Notes: a model not told the origin generated them from the letters alone. A stretch of 64,000 bases of DNA from Hymenobacter gummosus (GCF_003970915.1 NZ_RXOF01000005.1:186001-250000); one strand, 5' to 3'. Shown: positions 1-9,943, numbered from the stretch's first letter. Made by a program: numbers and translations.

Positions 1-3000
1 AGAATTCCACGGTAGCCCCAGGCTTGGTGAAGCCCGCCACGTACAGCACGCCGTTGCGCACCGTCGCCGTCTGGATGATCGGCATGTTGGTCAGGCCGTT
101 GGCCCCCGAGTCACCGTCGCCATTATCATTCAGCGTCACGTAAGGCGCCACGCCGTTGTTCTGGTTGCCGCCCGAGGTCTGGGCGCTCGACAGCAAATCA
201 ATGCCGATCTGGCCGCTGACCGTCGAGCCGGCGTTGTTGGCTACGTTGCCGTTGCTGTAGATGGAGTTCTGGCTGAACGTGTTGTTGTCGGCCCCGTTAA
301 GGCTCCGGATACCCGCCCCGTAGTTGCCGGTAATCACGTTGCTGCTGATGGTGGCGTTGTCGGCCGCAATGCGGATGCCCGACGTTGCGCCGGTGCCTAC
401 CCCGTTGCCGCTGATGGTGTTGCCGCTGACAGCAGCCCCGTCACCGTCGACGGCCAGTTCAATGCCGTTGCCGTTGTGGCCGGTGATGAGGTTGTTGCTG
501 ATGGCCACGTTGCCGCCGACTACGTTGATGCCGTCCAGGTTGTTCGAGCGCCCGTTGCCGCTGATTTCGTTGCCGCTGATGGTGGCCGACGTACTGGTGT
601 TCACGCGCACGCCGTACCCGTTGGCAAAACCAATCAGGTTGTTGGTAATCTGAATGCCCGTGCCGCCGGTGATGCGGATGTTATCGGCGTTGCTTACCTG
701 CGCCGTCGAGAAGTTGTCGGCCGTACCGCCAATCACGTTGCCGGTGATGGTGACGTTGCTGGCCGTTACCCGGATGTTGGCGTTGGCGTTATTGTTGGTC
801 GCGTTGCCGAAGCCAGCAATGGCCAGTCCGCGAATCAGCGTCCCGGTGGCGGTGCTGCTCACGTCCAGGCCGATGGCGCGGGCCGTCGAGCCCAGAATCT
901 GTACTTCCGGCTGGTTCACCGTAGCTAAGGCCGTACCAGCCGTGCCTACGTTGCCGCCGCTGCCCAGCGTCCCGGTGTTGGAATTCTGAATGTTGGTGGT
1001 TTGCAGCGTGCCGTCAATCGAGGTATTGGCGTCTTCCAGGTCCGGCAGTACCGAAGCCGGCGAAATCGAGGCCACCCCGTTGGTCAGGCCCGAAGTCAGG
1101 CCATTGCGCAGACCGGCCGGAGCACCCGTGGCGGCCCCGTTCGGAATCATAAAAATCGACACCTCGCGGCCCGCCGTTTGTCCGTTCTGAGCCAGATTGG
1201 TGTTCGACAACGCGTTGCTGTTGTTGATGAACTGCCGCAGCGAGCCTTGGCCCGCGTCGTTGGTATTGGTAATGACGTCGAAATTGAAGCCGAAGTCAAC
1301 CCCAGTGAGGCCCGCAGCCGGTACCGTCACCAGCTTGATGGACTGGGCAGTGGTAGCCGTCTGGCCCGAGCCGGCCGTCAGCGTTGCGAGGTTGGCGTTG
1401 GTAGTATTGGCCGCAGCGTCGATACGCGACGGGGTTTCGCCACCCACGCGGTTCACGTCATTGTACACGAAGGTTTGCACCGCCGTGGTGTTGGCAGCCG
1501 TGAAGCCGCTGTTCAGCGCCCGCACCGAGGTTACCGTGGAGTTGACCACGCGCACGGTGTAGTTGGCGGCCGAAGGCACGTTAAACGAGTAGCTGCCGTT
1601 GGCGGCACTCGTGGTAGCGGCTACGAAGATGCCACTGGCGTCGTAAAGTTCTACCCGGGCGTTAGCGCGCAGGATGGCGCCGCTGGCAAAGCCCGAAGCC
1701 TGCGCCGCCGTATTGGCCGCCGCATAGTCGCGGCCGGCCCCGCCGCCGTAGTTTACGTCGTCGAAGATGTTACCGCTCAGCACGACGGGCGTCACGTCCA
1801 GCGTCCGCGTCTGCGAGTCGTTGCTGGTCACACCGTTCTGATTGGTGGTAGTGGTCGTAGTAGCCGTCAATACGGGCGAGCCGCTGGCCGGCGCCACGAT
1901 GCTGAAGCTGTAGCTGTCGGCGTTACCCGAGGCAATGGTTCCCCCAGTGTAGGTAATTGTCCAGCCGGAAGTCTGGTTGCCGCTCAGCGTGCCGCCGGTT
2001 TGCGTTACGCTCGGCACGCCAGCCGGAATGCTCACCACCCGCGTTACCCCAGCCGCCGGTGAGGGACCGTTGTTGCCAAACTGCACCGTATAGTTGACGG
2101 TGGTTCCGGCCGTAGCCGTAGTGGTGGCCGCGGCCGGCGCGGTGAACTGCGCGTACACATCGGCTACCGGCGTTACCGTCGTCGTCGTCGAAGCCGTGTT
2201 TGGCGCCGTGTCCGTGCCCTGGCCCGTGCTGGTGGTCGTATTGCTTGTGACGGTGATGCTGCTCACCGGCAGCGGCGTCAAGGTAAAGTTGTAGGAAACC
2301 GCGGTGCCAGAGGGCAAGTCGGTTGCGGCGGGGTAGGTAATGGTCCAGCCACCGGCCTGCGAGCCGGTCACCGTTCCGCCCGGGGCCGATACGGCCGAAG
2401 CTACGTTGGCTTGAACGCTAACCGTGCGCGTCACGTCGTTGGCCGCGTCCGGGCCGTTGTTGGTGTACGATACGCTGTAGTTGCCCGAGGGCACACCCGC
2501 CAGCAACGTAGCCGGGGCCGTCAGCGCCGTGGTAACATCGGCGGTGGCGCACCAGGCAAACGAAGTGAAGCTGATGATCTGGCTACCAGGGTTGGGCTGC
2601 GAGGTCTGACCGTTGCGGTAGGTAACTACCACTTGGTTGATGGCAACCGGGAACGTAATAACTACATTGCTCAGCAGGCCACCGCTGTTGGCCGTACCCG
2701 TGATGGTGTTGTTGCCGCTGAACGTATTTACGTTGTTGGTACCCAGATCGATATCGGCAGCTGTCAGCGTGTAGATGGTGTTATCGGGCCGCCGGCCGTC
2801 AATGCGTACAATGTCTTCCCAACCGCTGCCATTCGAGGCACCAACCAGCTTGTCGATATCGTTGATGGCAAATGAGAAGCCCGTCACCGCCCGGCTCAAC
2901 GCGAACGTAGCCACGGCGTTGTTGGTCGTGGCCGCGTTGGTGGTGTAGTCGGTGGTCAGCGTGAGGACCTTGTTGTTGAACGACTCCGCAATGGAGAAAG

Positions 3001-3994
3001 TAGTTTCACCGGCTGCCACCGACGAGCTGTAGGTAGAAGTAATATTTAGGCCTTCTACCGTCAGCGTCCGGCTGGTTTTCCAGTCTTCCCCAGTGGTCCG
3101 AGCCCGAAAATTGGCCGTATTGGCATCCGCGCAGCCGCTTTTCGCCACGGGGATGGAGTATGTATTGGCGGCTACTTCCGTGCCGGTGTTGTCCTGCGCA
3201 ACGTAGGTAAACTCAACGGCCCCGAAGGCCGTAGCAACCGGGTCGAAGGTCAGGTTGGGCAAGTCGTTGGGGGAAATCACCTGGTTCACCGTAACGGGTG
3301 TGCCGTTTAGGGCCAGGGTACCTTGCGTGCTCGTGTTCGGAATCGACTTGATAACGTAGCCCGTTACCGTGCCGGCGCTGTAGCCCTGCAGATAAGGTGT
3401 TAGCACGACCGGACCAGCGCCGTTAGAAACCATGTCGCTCAGTACGTCAACCGACGAAGGGCCACCCACTTGGAAGGTGTAAGTGGCCGTGTTGGAGAAG
3501 CCGTTGGTAGCGTCGTAAGCCCGAAACGTAAACGAAGTAGCGCCCACCGTAGCGTTGGCCGTCGACGCAAAAGCCAGGTATTGAGCCCGGGCCGCGCTGT
3601 AGTTGACGTTGATTTGAGCGACTTCGTAAGCGCTGATGGAGCTGTTGGCAATGTACAGCGTGCCTTGCGAGGCCGGCGGTAGCGTCGACAAGCGGAAACC
3701 CGACAGATTACCGTCTGAGTCGGTACCCGACAAGCCGGGCGTCAAGCCGGTACCACCGCTGTTGAGCGGTACTACAGTCGTCGAAGTGATGTCCGTCACT
3801 ACGGGGTTAGCCAACGGCCGGGCGCCCACACCCGTGGGTGTGGGGGCTTGATTCAGGGAGGGAACCAGCGCCCTCAAGTCGTCGGTCAACCTGTCTTTGT
3901 AGATGTCAGGCAAGGCTAGCTGCGCTTGCGCAGCCGTCGCTCCGAGCATCCCCCAGGCCAGCAGCAGCACTGCAAGTCGTAAGGTTGTTCTCAT
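1..3994 (-). CDS. Large secreted beta-helix/DUF11 surface protein (N-terminal part, runs off left edge)
   Basis: Open without a stop from an ATG at 3994 to the left edge, about 1,331 residues, so the C-terminus is outside the window. A signal peptide (MRTTLRLAVLLLAWGMLG, then ending AAQAQ) marks it as exported. In order I see Ig/cadherin-like segments (about 35-330), two DUF11-type repeats with the motif NNGPDAANDV (near 508) and NNGPSPAAGV (near 641), an SdrD_B-like segment beginning GNIFDDVNYGG (about 735-830), the motif NTNDAGQGSLRQFINNSN (about 908-925) common in Bacteroidota surface proteins, and then a right-handed beta-helix with many N-x-I-x-G-N turns (about 1040-1260). This resembles adhesins or sugar-binding surface proteins. 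A type IX sorting domain at the missing end is likely but unseen. No enzymatic residues are recognised. Confidence 0.85.
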   Translation of the reverse strand, partial: MRTTLRLAVLLLAWGMLGATAAQAQLALPDIYKDRLTDDLRALVPSLNQAPTPTGVGARPLANPVVTDITSTTVVPLNSGGTGLTPGLSGTDSDGNLSGFRLSTLPPASQGTLYIANSSISAYEVAQINVNYSAARAQYLAFASTANATVGATSFTFRAYDATNGFSNTATYTFQVGGPSSVDVLSDMVSNGAGPVVLTPYLQGYSAGTVTGYVIKSIPNTSTQGTLALNGTPVTVNQVISPNDLPNLTFDPVATAFGAVEFTYVAQDNTGTEVAANTYSIPVAKSGCADANTANFRARTTGEDWKTSRTLTVEGLNITSTYSSSVAAGETTFSIAESFNNKVLTLTTDYTTNAATTNNAVATFALSRAVTGFSFAINDIDKLVGASNGSGWEDIVRIDGRRPDNTIYTLTAADIDLGTNNVNTFSGNNTITGTANSGGLLSNVVITFPVAINQVVVTYRNGQTSQPNPGSQIISFTSFAWCATADVTTALTAPATLLAGVPSGNYSVSYTNNGPDAANDVTRTVSVQANVASAVSAPGGTVTGSQAGGWTITYPAATDLPSGTAVSYNFTLTPLPVSSITVTSNTTTSTGQGTDTAPNTASTTTTVTPVADVYAQFTAPAAATTTATAGTTVNYTVQFGNNGPSPAAGVTRVVSIPAGVPSVTQTGGTLSGNQTSGWTITYTGGTIASGNADSYSFSIVAPASGSPVLTATTTTTTNQNGVTSNDSQTRTLDVTPVVLSGNIFDDVNYGGGAGRDYAAANTAAQASGFASGAILRANARVELYDASGIFVAATTSAANGSYSFNVPSAANYTVRVVNSTVTSVRALNSGFTAANTTAVQTFVYNDVNRVGGETPSRIDAAANTTNANLATLTAGSGQTATTAQSIKLVTVPAAGLTGVDFGFNFDVITNTNDAGQGSLRQFINNSNALSNTNLAQNGQTAGREVSIFMIPNGAATGAPAGLRNGLTSGLTNGVASISPASVLPDLEDANTSIDGTLQTTNIQNSNTGTLGSGGNVGTAGTALATVNQPEVQILGSTARAIGLDVSSTATGTLIRGLAIAGFGNATNNNANANIRVTASNVTITGNVIGGTADNFSTAQVSNADNIRITGGTGIQITNNLIGFANGYGVRVNTSTSATISGNEISGNGRSNNLDGINVVGGNVAISNNLITGHNGNGIELAVDGDGAAVSGNTISGNGVGTGATSGIRIAADNATISSNVITGNYGAGIRSLNGADNNTFSQNSIYSNGNVANNAGSTVSGQIGIDLLSSAQTSGGNQNNGVAPYVTLNDNGDGDSGANGLTNMPIIQTATVRNGVLYVAGFTKPGATVEF

Positions 3995-4070
3995 GAAAGT
4001 ATGTTTGATGGATGGATGAAAGTCTGGTTGGGTTCGGGCTGCTACCAGCCTAGCGGGTATTAGGCGCTTT

Positions 4071-4078
4071 CAAAATTA
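4071..4078 (-). promoter_or_regulatory. Candidate -7 element for the large surface-protein gene
   Basis: Read on the minus strand this is TAATTTTG, an exact match to the Bacteroidota -7 consensus TAnnTTTG. It predicts a leader of about 70 nt before the ATG at 3994. A TTTG lies upstream at 4091-4094, but the spacing of 12 nt is shorter than usual for a -33 element, so only the -7 part is supported. Confidence 0.4.
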
Positions 4079-4457
4079 TTTGAGGCCTTGCAAAGCCCCA
4101 CCGGTTTTCGACCAATGAGCGGACTTACTAGCTGAATGGTGCACTTGTCTTGGTAGATAGAGCTCCGCTTGGCCTTTCCCAGTATGGGAAAGGCTTCACC
4201 TCTAATCAGGCTTAGGACAAAAACAACATAAACCTTAAACTATCCCACTACCATTTTGTATTTGGGCCACAAAATTCGTAGATAATTTACTGATTAGCAA
4301 ATTACAGCTAAGTAATAATACCAAGCGTACTCAGCCGAACAACCCGAATCAGACTTTGGATTATTCGCACCTCTTCAGACACTTTCCAAATATACGACCG
4401 ACAGCAAGTCTAGTAATTATATAGATAATCATATATGTTTTGCTAAATCTGTGATAG

Positions 4458-4465
4458 TAGCTTTG
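4458..4465 (+). promoter_or_regulatory. Candidate promoter (-7 element) of the Nudix gene
   Basis: TAGCTTTG matches TAnnTTTG exactly. A TTTG at 4439-4442 could be the -33 element, though the 15-nt spacing is a little short. The predicted leader to the ATG at 4495 is roughly 20-25 nt. Confidence 0.45.
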
Positions 4466-4494
4466 CCTGCGGCCTATACCGTATTCACTGAATC

Positions 4495-5058
4495 ATGCAG
4501 CCCTTCCCCGACGAGTCGCACAATCCTTGGCAAGTCATAAGCACCGAGGTTAAGTACCAGAATCCCTGGATCAGCGTGCGCGAAGACCAGGTTATCAATC
4601 CGCGGGGCGGCCGCGGCATCTACGGAGTCGTGAGCATGAAAAACAAGGCTCTGGGTATCGTGCCCGTCGACGCCGAGGGCAATACCTGGCTGGTGGGCCA
4701 GTACCGCTACCCGCTCGATGAGTACTGCTGGGAAATTCCAATGGGCGGCGGCCCCGTCGAGTTAGACATCTTAGAGTCGGCGCAGCGGGAGCTGCGGGAG
4801 GAAACCGGCCTGCAGGCCCGCCGCTGGACCAACATTGCCCGCCTGCACACTTCCAATTCCGTCACCGACGAGGAAGGCTTCGTATTCCTGGCCGAGGATC
4901 TGGAGCAGGGCGAAACCGAGCACGAAGAAACCGAGGAGCTGCACCTCTGGAAGCTGCCCCTGGCCGAAGCCGTGCAGATGGTCATGGCCAACCGCATTAC
5001 CGATGCCATCAGCGTGGCCGGTCTGCTCAAAGCCTCCCTGATCCTGAGTAACAGGTGA
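4495..5058 (+). CDS. Nudix hydrolase, ADP-ribose pyrophosphatase-like
   Basis: 187 aa. The N-terminal WQVISTEVKYQNPWISVRED pattern and overall length fit the ADP-ribose/sugar-nucleotide pyrophosphatase (NudF-like) branch, which cleaves ADP-ribose to AMP and ribose 5-phosphate in the cytoplasm. The Nudix box lies near residues 83-106 and contains RELREETGL with the metal-binding glutamates. The upstream part (GGPVELDILESAQ) is one residue out of register: the usual first Glu of GX5EX7REUXEEXGU is Leu, with Glu and Asp on either side. The stop codon falls inside the first copy of the ACAGGTG tandem repeat, so the extreme C-terminus was probably shaped by that repeat. Substrate is inferred from family only. 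Confidence 0.85.
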   Translation: MQPFPDESHNPWQVISTEVKYQNPWISVREDQVINPRGGRGIYGVVSMKNKALGIVPVDAEGNTWLVGQYRYPLDEYCWEIPMGGGPVELDILESAQRELREETGLQARRWTNIARLHTSNSVTDEEGFVFLAEDLEQGETEHEETEELHLWKLPLAEAVQMVMANRITDAISVAGLLKASLILSNR

Positions 5059-5097
5059 CAGGTGACAGGTGACAGGTGACAGGTGACAGGTGACAGG
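5051..5097. repeat. Heptamer tandem repeat ACAGGTG x6 plus a partial copy
   Basis: Six perfect copies of ACAGGTG at 5051-5092 followed by a partial copy. The first copy contains the TGA stop of the Nudix gene. Across the gap at 5167-5197 lies a degenerate counterpart built from CACGTGT/ACGTGTC, which can pair imperfectly with it, giving an inverted arrangement like several other gaps in this window. Confidence 0.9.
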
Positions 5098-5204
5098 GCT
5101 GTACTGTGGCCGGTGCGCCCGGTTAGCGGCAGCAACGTATTTTTGCCGGACGTTCTCGTGCCCCACCACGTGTCATGCGGCACGTGTTACGTGTCACTTC
5201 GTCT

Positions 5205-6014
5205 ATGCGCCGGCTGCTTACTTACCTTGGTCACCGCCTCTACACCACCTGGGCCACGTTCTGGTTCGTGATGCCGTTCGTCGTGACCTACCCGCTGCAG
5301 GTACTGTTGTCGCGGCAGCCGCGCTGGCACCGCCACCTGCACGCGCTGAACCGCTGGTGGTCCATCCTCTTTATTCGGATGTGGGGCGTGCCGGTGCGGG
5401 TGGAGTGGCGCGGCCCCCGGCCCCCGGCGCCGGTGGTGTACGTGCCCAACCACAGCTCCTACATCGACATTCCGTTGCTGTTCAAGGCCATTCCGGGCCA
5501 CCTGAACATCATGGGCAAAAGCTCCCTGGCCAAGACGCCGCTCTGGGGGCCCATCTTCGGCCGGGTCTACATCACCGTCGACCGGGGCAACGCCGTGGCG
5601 CGGGGCCGCTCCCTGGTGCAGGCCCGGCAGACGCTGGCGGCCGGCCGCTCCCTCATTATCTTTCCCGAAGGCGCCATTGCCCCCAAGCCCGGCGAGGAGC
5701 TGCTGCCCTTCAAGGACGGCCCCTTTCAGCTGGCCGTGGCGGCGGGCGTGCCACTGGTGCCCGTCACCATGACGCACAACCACCGTTTCATGCCCGACGT
5801 GAAGGGCCTGCGCGTGCGCTTTTCCAAGCTGCGCATCGTGCTGCACGAGGCCATTCCGACTGCCGGCCTCACGGCGGCCGACATTCCGGCGCTCAAGGAG
5901 CGCGTGGGCCGTATTATTGCCGGCGAATTCGACCCGACGGCGGCGGGCATCCCTGGCCCGAGCACGCTGCGCCCCCAAACCGCACCGCCGGTGAACGTGC
6001 CGGCCGCTTCCTGA
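5205..6014 (+). CDS. plsC: 1-acyl-sn-glycerol-3-phosphate acyltransferase family (PlsC-like)
   Basis: 269 aa from the chosen ATG at 5205; an in-frame ATG at 5175 lies inside the intergenic inverted repeat and is less likely. The family transfers an acyl chain to lysophosphatidic acid, making phosphatidic acid at the inner membrane. Signature motifs are visible: NHSSYID (catalytic HX4D, about residues 82-88) and FPEG (about 153-156). A hydrophobic stretch near residues 10-35 suggests membrane association. The C-terminal 30 residues are Pro/Ala-rich and probably disordered. It could instead act on ornithine lipids, as some PlsC-like proteins do. gatC follows after 38 bp. Confidence 0.85.
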   Translation: MRRLLTYLGHRLYTTWATFWFVMPFVVTYPLQVLLSRQPRWHRHLHALNRWWSILFIRMWGVPVRVEWRGPRPPAPVVYVPNHSSYIDIPLLFKAIPGHLNIMGKSSLAKTPLWGPIFGRVYITVDRGNAVARGRSLVQARQTLAAGRSLIIFPEGAIAPKPGEELLPFKDGPFQLAVAAGVPLVPVTMTHNHRFMPDVKGLRVRFSKLRIVLHEAIPTAGLTAADIPALKERVGRIIAGEFDPTAAGIPGPSTLRPQTAPPVNVPAAS

Positions 6015-6052
6015 CGTTACTTTCTCCCCGAACCATTATTTCCGGCTTCCTT

Positions 6053-6340
6053 GTGAGCACCGACCTGAATACCCTACGCCAGCTGGCCCACCTTTCGCGC
6101 CTTGAATTCAATGAGGGCAACGAGCAAAAGATGCTGGCCGACCTCAACGAAATCCTGAACTGGGTAGACCAGCTCAACGCCCTCGACACCAGCCACGTGG
6201 AGCCGCTGGTGCACCTCTCGCGCGAGCTGAACGTGCTGCGCCCCGACGAGCCCCGCAACTCCGTGAGTCACGCCGAGGGCCTGAAAAACGCCCCGCGCAA
6301 GGATTCGGATTACTTCCGCGTACCGAAAGTTCTGGAGTAG
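6053..6340 (+). CDS. gatC: Asp/Glu-tRNA amidotransferase subunit C
   Basis: 95 aa from a GTG at 6053, the usual GatC length. The sequence shows the helical GatC pattern: LRQLAHLSRLEF at the start, LNEILNWVDQLNALDTS in the middle, and VLRPDEP followed by a tail ending DSDYFRVPKVLE. GatC stabilises the GatA/GatB amidotransferase that converts Glu-tRNA(Gln) and Asp-tRNA(Asn) to the amidated forms. GatA and GatB are not in the window, as is common in Bacteroidota. The next gene starts 3 bp after the stop, so the two are probably co-transcribed. Confidence 0.9.
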   Translation: MSTDLNTLRQLAHLSRLEFNEGNEQKMLADLNEILNWVDQLNALDTSHVEPLVHLSRELNVLRPDEPRNSVSHAEGLKNAPRKDSDYFRVPKVLE

Positions 6341-6343
6341 CGC

Positions 6344-9061
6344 GTGCCCACTCTTTCATCGGTCCGACCGCCGGTCTGGCGCTGGCTGCTGCTGCTGCTC
6401 GGCGCGCTGCTGCTGGCGGGCCTTGGCTTTGCCCTCTACGCCTGGTTTGTGGGCGATGAGCACACGCTGCCCGTTGGCACCGTGGCCCAGCTCGTGCCCG
6501 TGCCCGTCACCGTGGCCCAACTGCCCGCCGGCCCCGACAGCCTCGCGCTGCAGGCCAACGGCTACCTCGTCACGCAGACCTACGACGTGGCCGGCCCTGA
6601 GCTGTGGCCGGCGGCGGCTACGGCCTGGCTGCTGCTGCTCGGCCTCGGACTGAGCGTGTGGCTGGCCGTTATCAGCCACCTGTCGCGCCCGGCTTTCCTG
6701 GGCGGGGCCGCCCTGGTCATCTTCCTGCTGATGGCCCTCAGCCTCGACGCGCTGGAAGTGTTCCGCGGCTCGCAGCAGTACCTGCTGATCCTGGCCCTGG
6801 GCGTGTTGCTGTTGCCGGCGTTTCTGCTGCAGGCTTTCTTCGAGCGGGTGAATTTGGGCTGGCGGCTGCTGCTGTTCACAGCATTGGTAGCCGGCCTCAC
6901 GGCCCTGCTATTTACCCAGGCCCCGCAGCCCGCCGAGCTGGTCATCTTGCACCTGGCCGCTTACGCCACCCTGCCCGGAGTGGCAGCGGTAGCGCTGCTG
7001 AGCCTCTGGCTGGGCGGGGAACTGATTTACGGCCTGCTCTGGCTGAATACGCAGGGCGCCAGCCCCGCCGGCCGCTTCGGCCTGCTACCCTTCATCGTGT
7101 CGAGCGGGCTGCTGCTGGGCATCATGGGGCTCTACTACTGGAACGGCGGCCAGCTGGCCGTGCTGCCGGGGGTGCACCTGGAGCCTTATCTGCTGCTGCT
7201 GGCCGCAGCCGGCATCGGCTGGTGGACGCTGCCCAAGCGGGAGCCGACCTACAGTGGCTGGCTGCCGTACCGGGCGGCCGCGCCGCTGTACCTGGTGCTG
7301 CTGCTGCTGGCCCTGGGCGGCACCGCCTACGCCGCCGCCACGGCCAATACCCCGCTGCTGCAGGCCGGCCGCGACCTTACCAACCTGATTCTGGCGGCCC
7401 TGGGCCTGGCCTTTTTCGCCTACGTGCTGGTCAACTTCGCCCCGCTGATTCAGGCCAAGAAGCAGGTGCACCGCGTGGCCTACGACCCGCGCCGGATGCC
7501 TTTCTTCGCCATGTACGCGCTGGGCACGCTCATCGTGGCCGGGGTACTGCTGCGCAATAAGTTCGACGTGCTGGACCTGGCCCGCGCCGGCGAATACATT
7601 CAGCTCGGGGATTTGACGCGCTACCAGAGCGCCCAGCAGCCCGACAACCTCTACCTGGCGGCCCTGGCTGAGCGGTACTACGCCGAGGCCGACCAGCTCG
7701 ACCCGCGCAACGCCCGGGCCGCCCTGGGCCGGGCCGCGCTGTTTCAGCAGCGCGCCCAGCGGCAAAACGAAATCAACGTGCTGGTGCAAGCCCTGCAGCG
7801 GGAGCCCAGCGAAAAGGTGCTGCTGCGCCTGAGTGCCCGCTTCGACCAGCCCGCCGACTTTTTCGACCGGCAGCAGCTGTTGCGCCAGGGGCTGCGGGCG
7901 CTGCCCGCCAGTGCCCGGCTCAACGCCGAAATGGCCCAGCTTTACACCCGCTCGGCCCTCATCGACTCGGTACAGTACTACCAGCGCCGCGCCCTGGCCG
8001 CCGACGCTGACAACCCCGTAGCCCACACCAACTGGCTGGCCTACCTGCTGCAAAACGAACAGCGGCCCGCCGCCCGGCAGGCCGTGCAGGAGGCGCCCAA
8101 GCTCGATTGGCCGGCCTGGCAGAACAACGCCTGGCTGCTGGACTTGCAGCAGGGCCGCTTCCAGTCCGTGGCTGCCGCCCGCCCCGCCTTCGACTCGGTG
8201 CTGACCGTGCCGCAGTTTGCCCAGCTCTACCACGTCGGGCTGGCTCAGGCCGCGCGCCGCGATACCACGCTGCTGCCCCTGGTGCAGGAGCTGCGACTGG
8301 TGGGCGGGAATCAGGCTTTTACCGACCAGCTGACTTTCCTGAGCGGCCTGCAACTGCTGCGCAGCCCCCGCCCCGCCGCGGGCGCCGACCAGCTCGAGGC
8401 CCTCACCAACGGCAGCGCCGGGGGCTACTACCACCAGCTGCTGGGCCAGTACCTGCTGGAGCGTGGCCTGTACGCCAGCGCCGCCGCCCGGCTGCAGCAG
8501 GCCCAGGAAGCCGGCAACGCTGCGGCCGCCGTGCCCGTCGTCCACGCGCTCTTCTGGGCCGGCCAGCCCGATTCGGCCCGGGCCCTGGCCCAGCGCGCCA
8601 TCAAGGCTTCCCCGGCTGCTGCCGCACCGCTGCAGCGCCTGCTCAACGGCCCCGCCCCTGCCCCACCCGCCCCGGCCCGTCCCTTGGCCCAAGCCTACCA
8701 GCAAGCGACGGCGCAGGAAGCTGCCTCCCCGAAAAAGGCCGCGGCTGCCTACCGCCGCCTGGTGCAGGCCGACCCGTACGACGAGGCCGGTGTGCTGGCT
8801 GCCGCGGCTTTTTTCACTCGTCAGCGCGACCTGCTGACGGCCTACGAGCTGCTGCAGCGGGCCGCGTCCTACAATCCTGAATCCGTCCCGGTGCTCAAGA
8901 ACCTGGTGCTGACCGCCGCCGACGCGGGCTTGGATGAGTATGCAATTTCGTCGCTGAATAAACTTGGCACGTTGCTTCCATCCACAGAATATTCTATCTT
9001 TCGTAGCCAATACGACAAGCGGCGCGTCATCCACCAGGCCGCCGCAGCACCCTGGAACTAA
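6344..9061 (+). CDS. Large multi-spanning membrane protein with C-terminal TPR repeats
   Basis: 905 aa, GTG start at 6344, 3 bp after gatC. Residues 1-410 carry around ten hydrophobic helices; the first ([20 protein letters not shown]) is followed by a 60-residue, probably extracytoplasmic loop. Residues about 430-890 are soluble, very rich in Ala and Gln, and contain TPR-like helical pairs (for example [20 protein letters not shown] and [20 protein letters not shown]). The architecture suggests a scaffold or assembly factor at the inner membrane, but I do not recognise a named family. An ABC-transporter ATPase follows after 10 bp, so a role in an exporter or lipoprotein-related process is possible but unproven. 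Confidence 0.75.
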   Translation: MPTLSSVRPPVWRWLLLLLGALLLAGLGFALYAWFVGDEHTLPVGTVAQLVPVPVTVAQLPAGPDSLALQANGYLVTQTYDVAGPELWPAAATAWLLLLGLGLSVWLAVISHLSRPAFLGGAALVIFLLMALSLDALEVFRGSQQYLLILALGVLLLPAFLLQAFFERVNLGWRLLLFTALVAGLTALLFTQAPQPAELVILHLAAYATLPGVAAVALLSLWLGGELIYGLLWLNTQGASPAGRFGLLPFIVSSGLLLGIMGLYYWNGGQLAVLPGVHLEPYLLLLAAAGIGWWTLPKREPTYSGWLPYRAAAPLYLVLLLLALGGTAYAAATANTPLLQAGRDLTNLILAALGLAFFAYVLVNFAPLIQAKKQVHRVAYDPRRMPFFAMYALGTLIVAGVLLRNKFDVLDLARAGEYIQLGDLTRYQSAQQPDNLYLAALAERYYAEADQLDPRNARAALGRAALFQQRAQRQNEINVLVQALQREPSEKVLLRLSARFDQPADFFDRQQLLRQGLRALPASARLNAEMAQLYTRSALIDSVQYYQRRALAADADNPVAHTNWLAYLLQNEQRPAARQAVQEAPKLDWPAWQNNAWLLDLQQGRFQSVAAARPAFDSVLTVPQFAQLYHVGLAQAARRDTTLLPLVQELRLVGGNQAFTDQLTFLSGLQLLRSPRPAAGADQLEALTNGSAGGYYHQLLGQYLLERGLYASAAARLQQAQEAGNAAAAVPVVHALFWAGQPDSARALAQRAIKASPAAAAPLQRLLNGPAPAPPAPARPLAQAYQQATAQEAASPKKAAAAYRRLVQADPYDEAGVLAAAAFFTRQRDLLTAYELLQRAASYNPESVPVLKNLVLTAADAGLDEYAISSLNKLGTLLPSTEYSIFRSQYDKRRVIHQAAAAPWN

Positions 9062-9071
9062 CCCCAACCCT

Positions 9072-9794
9072 ATGCTGCCGCCTGTCATCCAAACCTCCAG
9101 CATTTCCAAAGTGTACCGGATGGGCACCGAGGAAATCCACGCTCTGCGCTCCGTCACCATCAGCATTCCGCGCGGCGAGTACGTGGCCTTCATGGGCCCT
9201 TCGGGCTCCGGCAAATCCACGCTGATGAACATCGTCGGCTGCCTCGATACGCCCACCACCGGCCAGTACATCCTCAACGGCAAAGACGTGAGCCGCATGA
9301 CGGATAACCAGCTGGCCGACGTGCGCAACAAGGAAATCGGCTTCGTCTTCCAGACGTTCAACCTGCTGCCCCGCGCCACGGCCCTCGACAACGTGGCCCT
9401 GCCGCTCATCTACGCCGGCTTTTCCAAGTCGGAGCGCGAGGAGCGGGCCATGGAATCCTTGCGCTCCGTGGGCCTGCACGACCGCGCCAAGCACAAGCCC
9501 AACGAGCTGTCGGGCGGGCAGCGCCAGCGCGTGGCCATTGCCCGCGCCCTCGTCAACGACCCCAGCGTGCTGCTGGCCGACGAACCCACCGGCGCCCTCG
9601 ACTCCCGGACCAGCTACGAAATCATGGAGCTGTTCGAGGCCCTGTACGCCAAGGGCAATACCATCATCATGGTAACCCACGAAGAGGATATTGCCCGCTA
9701 CGCGCACCGCATCGTGCGCCTGCGCGACGGGGAAATCGAAACCGATTTGCCCAACCACGACGTCCACAAGCACCAAGTGGTGCTGCACACCTAA
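9072..9794 (+). CDS. ABC transporter ATPase, MacB/LolD type
   Basis: 240 aa. Walker [10 protein letters not shown], the Q-loop in VFQTFNLLP, signature [15 protein letters not shown], Walker [13 protein letters not shown] and the H-loop VTHE are all present, so it should be catalytically complete. The short form and the [11 protein letters not shown]-terminus fit the MacB/LolD/FtsE group that powers type VII ABC systems acting on periplasmic or lipoprotein substrates. No partner permease with a MacB fold is encoded nearby; the preceding 905-aa membrane protein is not one. I chose the ATG at 9072, 10 bp after the preceding gene. A strong terminator follows at 9841. Confidence 0.9.
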   Translation: MLPPVIQTSSISKVYRMGTEEIHALRSVTISIPRGEYVAFMGPSGSGKSTLMNIVGCLDTPTTGQYILNGKDVSRMTDNQLADVRNKEIGFVFQTFNLLPRATALDNVALPLIYAGFSKSEREERAMESLRSVGLHDRAKHKPNELSGGQRQRVAIARALVNDPSVLLADEPTGALDSRTSYEIMELFEALYAKGNTIIMVTHEEDIARYAHRIVRLRDGEIETDLPNHDVHKHQVVLHT

Positions 9795-9840
9795 CCCCTT
9801 CAACCCTTCCGCTGCGGTAGTCTATTGGCTTTCAAGGTTG

Positions 9841-9870
9841 TGCCCCGATGCGCCGTCGGGGCATTTCTTT
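9841..9870 (+). terminator. Rho-independent terminator after the ABC ATPase
   Basis: TGCCCCGA at 9841-9848 pairs with TCGGGGCA at 9856-9863 around a 7-nt loop and is followed by TTTCTTTT. Confidence 0.85.
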
Positions 9871-9943
9871 TCCCGTAACTTTCGGTGAAACGTTCTTCTT
9901 ACGAACGGCCGTTTGTCTTTCCACTGAACTCAGCTTCGTTTCC

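Larger units (their letters stand above)
3995..4494. other. 500-bp divergent intergenic region
   Basis: AT-rich gap between the large surface-protein gene (leftward) and the Nudix gene (rightward). It holds one candidate -7 element for each direction (4071-4078 minus, 4458-4465 plus). I see no open frame with a credible product, no structured RNA and no repeat. Confidence 0.6.

Noticed and set aside
5051-5097. CRISPR-like array
   Set aside because: Seven-base units in direct contact without spacers; a simple tandem repeat.
5175-5204. Earlier ATG for the PlsC-like gene
   Set aside because: It lies inside the degenerate CACGTGT repeat arm; the family N-terminus begins at 5205.
7085-9409. A 774-codon open frame on the minus strand opposite the membrane-TPR and ABC genes
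   Set aside because: High-GC genes leave the opposite strand free of stops; its product is Gly/Gln/Val-rich without domains, while the plus strand has clear families.
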